Shown here: positions 1 to 5,411 of the stretch, piece after piece
How positions within the stretch are numbered: position 1 is the stretch's first letter
Layout of the letters: every line of letters begins with the position of its first letter
Source of the DNA: Candidatus Sumerlaeota bacterium
GTDB lineage: Bacteria > UBP6 > UBA1177
Reading direction: 5' to 3'
Assembly (NCBI GenBank): GCA_007136595.1
Contig: SLGQ01000173.1
Span: 1-8,642 of the forward strand
DNA: 8,642 nt
Notes under the pieces: generated by a model
Seen by the model: only the letters and a program-made list of their open reading frames with translations
The model's database searches: none
What the model was told of the DNA's origin: nothing
Made by a program: the position numbers and the translations under genes

Positions 1-49
1 CACCAATTATTCTTTCTATTGCTTTTTTTATTTCTTTTTCCTTTATCAT
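1..49 (-). CDS. 5' end of an unidentified gene, cut by the left window edge
   Basis: An ATG at 47-49 on the minus strand opens a frame with no stop up to the window edge. The 16 visible codons read MIKEKEIKKAIERIIG, a charged, helix-forming N-terminus. The start is convincing because GAGGG lies 4 bases upstream and a consensus sigma-70 promoter sits about 27 bases above the ATG. The product cannot be identified from 16 residues. Short proteins opening with a Lys/Glu-rich helix ending in 'AIERI' include minimal nucleotidyltransferases (MNT), but this is only a guess. The gene is transcribed in the same direction as the SpmAB-like gene to its right, from its own promoter. Confidence 0.6.
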   Translation of the reverse strand, partial: MIKEKEIKKAIERIIG

Positions 50-75
50 TCAACCCTCTTCGAAACAGCAAAATT

Positions 76-103
76 ATTATATCATTAACAAAACCGTTGT
101 CAA
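76..103 (-). promoter_or_regulatory. Consensus sigma-70 promoter for the left-edge gene
   Basis: On the minus strand TTGACA (103-98) and TATAAT (81-76) are both perfect matches to the consensus, separated by 16 bases. Transcription should start near position 69, giving a 5' leader of about 20 bases that contains the GAGGG ribosome site before the ATG at 49. This is the strongest promoter match in the window. Both boxes and the downstream SD/ATG are seen directly; activity is inferred. Confidence 0.8.
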
Positions 104-171
104 ATCATTAATTTTTTGATGGGTAAGAATAATATTTATCTACATATCAGATCCACAGCACCTCCTTTAAC

Positions 172-233
172 AGACAATATTTTGTCTTTTATATTGATTT
201 TTTGATGATTATGGATAACATATTGTCTTTTAT
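172..233. repeat. Cluster of small direct and inverted repeats (AGACAATAT family)
   Basis: The spacer between the SpmAB-like gene and the left-edge gene contains AGACAATAT at 172-180 and its exact reverse complement ATATTGTCT at 220-228. TTGTCTTTTAT occurs twice as a direct repeat (182-192 and 223-233, offset 41 bases). AGACAA (172-177) and TTGTCT (182-187) can also pair as a 6-bp stem with a 4-base loop. The cluster lies about 70-130 bases upstream of the consensus promoter at 76-103. It could be an operator region for the left-edge gene. It could also be chance similarity in AT-rich DNA. Confidence 0.35.
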
Positions 234-249
234 CTGACTCTTGAATTTC

Positions 250-1530
250 CTACCAGAACAGTCTGCAGATAAAAACTGCGGCAAGTATTCCCGCTGTATC
301 CGCCATAAGAGCGGCAGGTATTGCATGTCTTGCATTTTTAATCCCTACTGCACCGAAATATACCGCAAGAACATAAAATGTTGTTTCAGTGGAACCTTGC
401 ATCGTTGAAACAAGGAATGAAAGAAAGGAGTCAGGATCATTGCTTACAATTTCACTCATCACAGCAAATGCCCCACTTCCCGAAAGGGGTCTGAGAAGTG
501 CAACAGTAAGAGAATCGGCAGGCATCCCTATCAACGATGTGACAGGGTTGAGCATTGCCACCATCATTTCAAGGGCACCGCTTTCCCTGAGCATTCCTAC
601 AGCTACAAATATTGCAACCATGAAAGGAATTATTTTTACAGCTACATTAAATCCCTCTCTTGCACCTTCTGTAACAGTTTCATAAAGTTTTACACCTTTC
701 ATATAACCGAACAGAAGAAATGTTACCATGATGACAGGGATGAGCCATGAAGAAATCGAACGGGTAACAGCATCCCATGTAAAAGCCCCTTCAAAAATGG
801 AAATCCTGTAAACCATTCCGCCAAGAACAACTGCCATAAAAATAAAAAGAATGATTTTTTTCACAAAAGGAACTTTTTCAGGTGGTGTCTCTTCAATTTT
901 TTCCTCTTTTTCTTCAATTATTTGAGGAGAAATATCCTCTTTGCCTTTTTGAAGAAATTTTACTGCAAATATGGCTGTGATCGTTGAAACTGTCGTTGCA
1001 AATATGGAAGGGATGAGAATTGATGCGGGATTACTTGCTCCGGCAGCGGCTCTTACCGCTATTACACCGAGAGGAAGAAGAGTAACACTTGATGTGTTTA
1101 TAGCTAAAAAAAGACACATCGCATTGGTTGCCCGCCCTTTTTCAGGATTGAGTTTGTCAAGCTCTGTCATTGCCTTTATCCCAAGAGGAGTAGCGGCATT
1201 TCCAAGACCGAGCATATTTGCGGCAATATTCATTATCATTGAACTCATTGCAGGATGATCGTGGGGAACATCGGGAAAAAGCCTTGTCATTACAGGGCGG
1301 ACTGCTCTCGCTATCATTTTAAGAGCTCCTGCAACTTCCATCACCTTCATAATACCGAGCCACAAAGCCATTGCTCCGATAAGACCGATAGCAAGAGTTA
1401 CGGCAGCCTTTGCACTGTCAAAAGCGGCAGCAGTTACAGCATCCATCTTCCCTGTCCATGAAGCGGCGGCAACAGAAATCAGGATCATCATTAACCAGAT
1501 GATATTTATCGGTGAAGGTCTCTCTTTCAT
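250..1530 (-). CDS. SpmA-SpmB fusion, nucleoside-recognition (Gate) domain membrane protein
   Basis: This 426-residue polytopic inner-membrane protein fuses the two halves that Bacillus encodes separately as spore maturation proteins SpmA and SpmB. Residues 1-195 are SpmA-like, with the signature LGLGNAATPLGIKAM near 107-121 and NAMCLFLAINTSS near 136-148. A charged, Glu/Lys-rich cytoplasm-type linker spans about 195-222. Residues 225-426 are SpmB-like, with LLRPLSGSGA at 345-354 and MQGSTETTFYVLAVYFG at 377-393. The family is annotated as Gate/nucleoside-recognition, and its transport substrate is not firmly established. In non-spore-formers the fusion is common and probably has no sporulation role. 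I chose ATG 1530 because TGAGG lies 5 bases upstream; an in-frame TTG at 1584 would add 18 residues without a good ribosome site. It is divergent from the Nudix gene. Confidence 0.9.
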   Translation of the reverse strand: MKERPSPINIIWLMMILISVAAASWTGKMDAVTAAAFDSAKAAVTLAIGLIGAMALWLGIMKVMEVAGALKMIARAVRPVMTRLFPDVPHDHPAMSSMIMNIAANMLGLGNAATPLGIKAMTELDKLNPEKGRATNAMCLFLAINTSSVTLLPLGVIAVRAAAGASNPASILIPSIFATTVSTITAIFAVKFLQKGKEDISPQIIEEKEEKIEETPPEKVPFVKKIILFIFMAVVLGGMVYRISIFEGAFTWDAVTRSISSWLIPVIMVTFLLFGYMKGVKLYETVTEGAREGFNVAVKIIPFMVAIFVAVGMLRESGALEMMVAMLNPVTSLIGMPADSLTVALLRPLSGSGAFAVMSEIVSNDPDSFLSFLVSTMQGSTETTFYVLAVYFGAVGIKNARHAIPAALMADTAGILAAVFICRLFW

Positions 1531-1535
1531 GGAAT

Positions 1536-1540
1536 CCTCA
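1536..1540 (-). promoter_or_regulatory. Ribosome binding site deciding the SpmAB-like start
   Basis: TGAGG on the minus strand is 5 bases from ATG 1530, an ideal spacing. It supports this start over the upstream TTG at 1584. Confidence 0.75.
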
Positions 1541-1556
1541 ACATATATCCGGGGGC

Positions 1557-1584
1557 ATTTTATCAACTTTCTTGAAATATACAA
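1557..1584 (-). promoter_or_regulatory. Possible promoter for the SpmAB-like gene
   Basis: On the minus strand TAAAAT (1562-1557, 5 of 6 to consensus) follows TTGTAT (1584-1579, weak) with a 16-base spacer. A start near 1550 would give a leader of about 20 bases. The -35 match is poor, so this promoter may need an activator; the CRP/FNR-like palindrome is about 54 bases upstream of the predicted start. Confidence 0.35.
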
Positions 1585-1597
1585 TTTTTACCCTTAT

Positions 1598-1611
1598 TTG
1601 ATTTAAATCAT
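1598..1611. promoter_or_regulatory. CRP/FNR-like palindromic operator in the divergent promoter region
   Basis: TTGAT-TTAA-ATCAT matches the FNR box TTGAT-N4-ATCAA at 9 of 10 defined bases. Its core is a perfect 12-bp palindrome, TGATTTAAATCA (1599-1610). It lies between the divergent SpmAB-like and Nudix genes and covers the predicted -35 of the Nudix promoter, so it could repress that gene and activate the other. Binding by an FNR/CRP-family regulator is inferred from the site alone; AT-rich spacers produce such palindromes by chance fairly often. Confidence 0.45.
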
Positions 1612-1625
1612 TATTTTGATAAAAT
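1598..1625 (+). promoter_or_regulatory. Probable promoter of the Nudix / D-cysteine desulfhydrase unit
   Basis: TTGATT (1598-1603, 4 of 6) and TAAAAT (1620-1625, 5 of 6) are separated by 16 bases. A start near 1632 leaves a leader of about 34 bases with AAGGG ahead of the ATG at 1666. The -35 box overlaps the FNR-like palindrome. Confidence 0.45.
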
Positions 1626-1665
1626 TGAGAGTTTTTACGATGCTTGAAATTTAAAAAGGGTGTAA

Positions 1666-2337
1666 ATGAATAAAGAAAACCTTAGGAAAGCTATTGAAAA
1701 CCTTCCTGAATGCGGAAGAATAATCGGACACGAAGATTTCAGAAATGCCGCTGTTCTGATACTTCTTTTTAAAAAAAATGGCGAATACCACTTTCTTTTC
1801 GAAAAAAGATCTGAAAAAGTGAGCCAGCCCGGTGAAATAAGTTTTCCGGGAGGACGGATAAATAAAGAAGATGCTTCCCCTGTTGATACCGCTTTAAGGG
1901 AAACGGAAGAAGAACTCGGGATCACAAGAGAAAAAATTGAAGTGATCGGGGATATGGGTTTGCTTTACAGTCCCCTCGGTGCAACAATAAAAGGTATTGT
2001 GGGCATTGCAGATATAAATTCCGTTGAAGATGTCGTCATAAACAAAGAAGAAGTGGATTATGTTTTTTCCGTTCCTGTAAAATATTTTCTTGATAACGAA
2101 CCTGCCAAATACGAAGTTGTTCTTCATGCTCACAGCTATATTAAAGACAGCAATGGAAACAAAGTGGAACTTCTTCCTGTCAAAGAACTGGGGCTTCCGG
2201 AAATGTATGAAGGGTGCTGGGGACTTGGAAAACCCAAAGTTCTTGTCTATAAATGGAACAATGAAATTATATGGGGACTTACCGCAAGATTTGTATTTGA
2301 AGTTGTAAACCTGAGGCTTTATGATGATCAACACTGA
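1666..2337 (+). CDS. Nudix hydrolase, CoA pyrophosphatase (NudL/NUDT7-like)
   Basis: This 223-residue soluble protein is predicted to cleave coenzyme A or its derivatives to 3',5'-ADP and 4'-phosphopantetheine. The region before the Nudix box (44-61) resembles the CoA-specific signature, with FEKRSEKVSQPGEISF running into FPGG. The Nudix box spans about 62-86 and ends RETEEELGI, with catalytic and metal-binding E79, E82 and E83. The first acidic residue of the box is Asp (D69) rather than Glu, as in E. coli NudL. A terminal WGLTARFVFEV motif (203-213) is also typical of this subgroup. AAGGG lies 5 bases before ATG 1666. The 3' end overlaps the following PLP-enzyme gene by 14 bases, so the two are probably co-transcribed. 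Family assignment is firm; the exact substrate is inferred. Confidence 0.88.
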   Translation: MNKENLRKAIENLPECGRIIGHEDFRNAAVLILLFKKNGEYHFLFEKRSEKVSQPGEISFPGGRINKEDASPVDTALRETEEELGITREKIEVIGDMGLLYSPLGATIKGIVGIADINSVEDVVINKEEVDYVFSVPVKYFLDNEPAKYEVVLHAHSYIKDSNGNKVELLPVKELGLPEMYEGCWGLGKPKVLVYKWNNEIIWGLTARFVFEVVNLRLYDDQH

Positions 2338-3313
2338 CTTTCCAAAATTTGACCTCGGTTTTTTGCCGACACCTTTAGTTGAGCTTAAAAATTTATCAAA
2401 ATATTTGTCGGGACCGCATATTTTCATGAAAAGAGATGACATGACCGGTCTTGCTTTCGGAGGCAATAAAACCAGAAAACTTGAATATCTTTTGGGAGAA
2501 GCTCTTTTTGGCGGTTATGACACTTTAATTACAGGGGGTGCGGAGCAGTCAAATCATTGCAGGCAAACTGCGGCGGCAGCGGCTTTTGCAGGACTTGAAT
2601 GTCACCTCGTTTTAAGCGGCAATCCACCTGATGACTTTAACGGAAACCTTCTTCTGAACAGGCTTTGCAAAGCTCAAATACATTGGGCGGGTGATTTCAG
2701 AAAAGGTGAAACGATCCCCTCGGTTGCTGAGGATCTTCGTTCAAAAGGTAAAAAACCTTACACCATTCCCTATGGCGGTTCAAATGTAACAGGAGCTTTA
2801 GGTTTTGTTGAAGCCGCAGAAGAACTTTCAATACAAATGTCAGAGAAAAAACTGCGTTTTGACCGCATCGTATTTGCCTCAAGTTCAGGCGGAACCCATG
2901 CAGGGCTTATGGTTGGAGCAGAAATTTACGGACTTGATTCAGAAATAACCGGAATTGCAATAGACAAAGAAGGTCTGGAAGAGGGAACATTCGGCAAAAT
3001 GATACTGGATCTGACAAATGAAACAGCTTTGAAACTCGATATCTCAAAAGTTTTTACAAATAACGACATAATTTTAAAAAACGGATACACTGGAAACGGC
3101 TATGGAGTTGCCGGCAAACTTGAAAAAGAGGCAATATCGCTTCTTGCTTCTCTTGAAGGGGTGTTTCTTGACCCTGTTTACACCGGCAGAGCAATGGGGG
3201 GACTGATAGATATGATCCGCAAAAAAGAAATAACAGAAAAAGAGAGAGTTCTTTTCTGGCACACAGGGGGAACTCCGGCACTTTTTTCTTATGCTTTTGA
3301 GCTCATGAAATAA
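2324..3313 (+). CDS. PLP-dependent D-cysteine desulfhydrase / ACC deaminase family protein
   Basis: This 329-residue cytosolic enzyme belongs to the fold-II PLP family. It most likely degrades D-cysteine to pyruvate, H2S and ammonia. The PLP lysine is K49 in FGGNKTRKLE. QSNHCRQTAA (75-84) carries the catalytic Ser/Asn/His region, and SSSGGTH (186-192) is the cofactor phosphate loop. At the two positions that separate the activities, it has Thr after Tyr (VYTG, T287) and Thr in HTGG (T314). ACC deaminases have Glu and Leu there, so D-cysteine desulfhydrase is favoured. ATG 2324 is preferred over ATG 2321 because GAGG (2313-2316) is then 7 bases away. The start lies inside the Nudix gene, suggesting translational coupling. 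Length is normal for the family. Confidence 0.88.
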   Translation: MINTDFPKFDLGFLPTPLVELKNLSKYLSGPHIFMKRDDMTGLAFGGNKTRKLEYLLGEALFGGYDTLITGGAEQSNHCRQTAAAAAFAGLECHLVLSGNPPDDFNGNLLLNRLCKAQIHWAGDFRKGETIPSVAEDLRSKGKKPYTIPYGGSNVTGALGFVEAAEELSIQMSEKKLRFDRIVFASSSGGTHAGLMVGAEIYGLDSEITGIAIDKEGLEEGTFGKMILDLTNETALKLDISKVFTNNDIILKNGYTGNGYGVAGKLEKEAISLLASLEGVFLDPVYTGRAMGGLIDMIRKKEITEKERVLFWHTGGTPALFSYAFELMK

Positions 3314-3322
3314 AAAAGTGAC

Positions 3323-3350
3323 TTGACACTGTTCCCCGTTAAAGTTAAAT
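3323..3350 (+). promoter_or_regulatory. Promoter of the PspC-domain gene
   Basis: TTGACA (3323-3328) is a perfect -35 and TTAAAT (3345-3350) a 4-of-6 -10, with a 16-base spacer. It begins 10 bases after the PLP-enzyme stop. A start near 3357 gives a leader of about 26 bases. It could let the small PspC gene be expressed apart from the Nudix operon. Confidence 0.55.
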
Positions 3351-3371
3351 ATGGACGGCATGTTCATTTAC

Positions 3372-3377
3372 CGGAGG
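3372..3377 (+). promoter_or_regulatory. Strong ribosome binding site of the PspC-domain gene
   Basis: CGGAGG lies 5 bases before ATG 3383. It fixes the start there rather than at any codon further upstream in the same open frame. Confidence 0.8.
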
Positions 3378-3382
3378 TTAGT

Positions 3383-3562
3383 ATGAAAAGGCTTTTGCTC
3401 TCACATGACAGAAAAATTCTTGGAGTTTGCGGCGGAATAGGAGAGTATCTTGATGTTGATCCCGCAGTGATCAGAATTCTATGGGTAATAGGCACCTTTG
3501 CCTCTTTTGGAATGGGAATCCTTATCTATATCATCTCATTCCTGATAATATCATCAGAATAA
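3383..3562 (+). CDS. Small PspC-domain membrane protein
   Basis: This 59-residue protein is essentially a single PspC domain. Residues 4-30 carry the signature LSHDRKILGVCGGIGEYLDV plus DPAVIR, and residues 31-56 form one hydrophobic membrane segment. PspC domains occur in the phage-shock/envelope-stress response, where full-length PspC senses membrane damage. Very short stand-alone versions like this are widespread, and their role is mostly undefined. The start is fixed by the strong ribosome site, and the predicted 20-residue upstream extension has no support. No pspA, pspB or pspF is present in the window. The stop is 3 bases from the stop of the converging HAD gene, with no terminator hairpin between them. 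Confidence 0.88.
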   Translation: MKRLLLSHDRKILGVCGGIGEYLDVDPAVIRILWVIGTFASFGMGILIYIISFLIISSE

Positions 3563-3565
3563 AAC

Positions 3566-4639
3566 TCAGTTGGAAGTAAAAAATGGCTCGTTTATTATCC
3601 ACTTGCCGTCTTTATTTTCTTTAGCTTCTTTAGTTATCATAGGGGTATTTCTGTTTATAAGAAGTCTGAGTCCGGTAACATCGATCATAAAGTGATAGTC
3701 GGTATCACTGTCTCCGGCACCGAAAAGAGGTCTTTTTGAAAGATCGGCTGCAGGTTCAAGAGCATCCTCTCCGGTTATGCCGAATATTTTTTCATTCATT
3801 TTACATCTTTTCCCCTTTTTATATGTAATAATTTTATTTTCACCATCTTTAAAAGGTCCGCAACCCGTTAAATCTGATGTGAGAACTCCATCTTTGACAA
3901 CATTTTCTATTCCTGACACATTATCTTCATGAATCCCGAGATAGTTGGCAAAAGGGACAACAAGGATTTTCGGGGAAGCGGTTATTACTTCAACATGGAA
4001 ACCACTTTCCTGAAGTTTATATATAAGCCATTCCATCTGAGGATATATCATTACAGATTCTTCTTTTACAGCTTCTTTTACCGCCATTTCACAAAGTCTC
4101 TCAATATCTTCAACACGGTATCCCCCAAGAAGATGACTCAACCATGCATAAGACGGTTCATAAAGATCCGGATCGTATCCGGCAAAAGCGGGGGTATTAT
4201 CAGGCAATCTGCCTTCATTGTATATAATGCTCATAGCTTTAAAACATTTCATATCCGACCCTTTTATAAAACCATTCTCTATCAGACAGTTTTCTTCAAG
4301 AAATTGAATGCTTTTTTCAGTTAAATAGGGTGATGTTTTTTCCCAACTGCTGTATTTAAAAAGATCATTTTCCGCCATCCAGTTAAAAAAATAATCTCCA
4401 ATGTCATTGAACACAACTGTATTGTCCCAGTCAAAAATCGCAACCGGAGGCTCCTCACAATTGTTTTTACAGGAGTTTCTCATCATAAAAGAAAGCAGTT
4501 TTTCCAAATTGTTGTTGTCCCATCCTCTATTTTCCATTGTTTCCTCTCTCAAAAAAATTCCTCCCGAAACCAACACCGCAATTATTATACAAAAAGCTGT
4601 ATATACGATTAAAAGTCTATTGCTGTACAACTTCAACAT
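3566..4639 (-). CDS. Membrane-anchored or exported HAD-superfamily phosphatase (class IB type)
   Basis: This 357-residue protein has an N-terminal hydrophobic segment (about 9-29) after LKLYSNR, so the catalytic domain should lie outside the inner membrane. HAD motif I is IFDWDNT (68-74), with nucleophile D70 and acid D72. Motif II is VITAS (218-222), and motif IV is GAGDSDTD (307-314). A lysine near 269 may be motif III. The large insert between motifs I and II is a C1 cap, as in phosphoserine phosphatases. Overall layout resembles periplasmic phosphorylcholine phosphatase (PchP), but this is by eye. The start is uncertain: ATG 4648 has no ribosome site, ATG 4639 has GGAGG only 2 bases away, and TTG 4636 has it at 5. 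It overlaps the metallophosphoesterase gene and ends the four-gene chain. Confidence 0.8.
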   Translation of the reverse strand: MLKLYSNRLLIVYTAFCIIIAVLVSGGIFLREETMENRGWDNNNLEKLLSFMMRNSCKNNCEEPPVAIFDWDNTVVFNDIGDYFFNWMAENDLFKYSSWEKTSPYLTEKSIQFLEENCLIENGFIKGSDMKCFKAMSIIYNEGRLPDNTPAFAGYDPDLYEPSYAWLSHLLGGYRVEDIERLCEMAVKEAVKEESVMIYPQMEWLIYKLQESGFHVEVITASPKILVVPFANYLGIHEDNVSGIENVVKDGVLTSDLTGCGPFKDGENKIITYKKGKRCKMNEKIFGITGEDALEPAADLSKRPLFGAGDSDTDYHFMIDVTGLRLLINRNTPMITKEAKENKDGKWIINEPFFTSN

Positions 4640-5411
4640 AGCCTCCATGATTATCTTTGATCAATTCCTTTTTTTCAAACAATCTTTTTTCTTCCATTTC
4701 AAATAATATGTTCTGCTCTATCTTCACAGTTTCATACCACAAAGTTTCAGTATCAAGAACAATACCATGAAACCTACCCATTGAGCAACTTCCGCAATTA
4801 AGATACTTCTTTTTGGAATTGAAATGCCAAGTTTTATGGACTTCCATTTTGTGGGTATGCCCCATTATCAGAACATCGTGTTTTTTCAACAATTTCAATG
4901 CATAATTTAAATACTTGTATGAATTGTATTTTCTGGGGATTCTTTCAATTTCATCGTCAAACTTGACTATTGCAAGGTATATTCTGTTAACGATATCAAT
5001 TTTACACATTGTTTTTAAAAGGGTCATCAAAAGAACACCTATAAATCTCCCGAGTTTCGTCCCGTTTAAAAAATCTGCATTATGTCCGTGTTCAATATGT
5101 ATGGATTCCCCTTTCGAGTTTATTATCGTATAACTGCTCAACCCTTTATCAAGAATAATGTCATGATTTCCTTTAATAAAAACAGCTTTTTTTTCTCTTA
5201 GAAAACCTAAAAGCGCTTTATGTGTATCCTCTATTTCAGATATCCGGTATTTATACAGTTCAAAAATGTCTCCGTTTAAAATAATCTTGTCAATTTTGTT
5301 TGTATCGCAAACTTCTTTAAGCGTTTCCAGAAACTTTCCCGAATCCCATCCGAAAATATCCCCTCTGGCGTAAACCCCTAAATGAAGATCTGAAATAACA
5401 AGTATGTTCAT
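4617..5411 (-). CDS. Metallophosphoesterase, LpxH-like (UDP-2,3-diacylglucosamine diphosphatase family)
   Basis: This 264-residue calcineurin-like phosphoesterase shows all the expected metal motifs in order: SDLHLG (7-12, D8 and H10), NGDIFEL (46-52, D48), GNHD (81-84), EHGH (107-110) and GHTH (184-187). LpxH-type enzymes remove UMP from UDP-diacylglucosamine in lipid A synthesis; relatives hydrolyse other lipid or nucleotide phosphates. A hydrophobic stretch around 121-135 could support peripheral membrane binding. GGTGAG sits 5 bases before ATG 5411. That ATG overlaps the stop of the upstream glycosyltransferase as ATGA, indicating coupled translation. No lpxA, lpxD or lpxB gene adjoins it, so a specialised glycolipid substrate is as plausible as canonical lipid A. 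The fold is certain and the substrate inferred. Confidence 0.85.
   Translation of the reverse strand: MNILVISDLHLGVYARGDIFGWDSGKFLETLKEVCDTNKIDKIILNGDIFELYKYRISEIEDTHKALLGFLREKKAVFIKGNHDIILDKGLSSYTIINSKGESIHIEHGHNADFLNGTKLGRFIGVLLMTLLKTMCKIDIVNRIYLAIVKFDDEIERIPRKYNSYKYLNYALKLLKKHDVLIMGHTHKMEVHKTWHFNSKKKYLNCGSCSMGRFHGIVLDTETLWYETVKIEQNILFEMEEKRLFEKKELIKDNHGGYVEVVQQ

Noticed and set aside
172..192. AGACAA-TATT-TTGTCT hairpin followed by TTTAT as an intrinsic terminator
   Set aside because: The stem is only 6 bp and AT-rich, and its T-run is on the plus strand where no gene ends; in the minus direction needed by the SpmAB-like gene there is no T-run.
389..685. Plus-strand open frame of 98 codons
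   Set aside because: It lies wholly opposite the well-conserved SpmB half of the minus-strand gene and has no family resemblance. The same applies to the plus-strand frames at 971-1258 and 1255-1461.
1894..2466. Minus-strand open frame of 190 codons
   Set aside because: It is antisense to the Nudix gene and the start of the PLP-enzyme gene, both with intact motifs; its Phe/Lys/Asn-rich product shows no domain.
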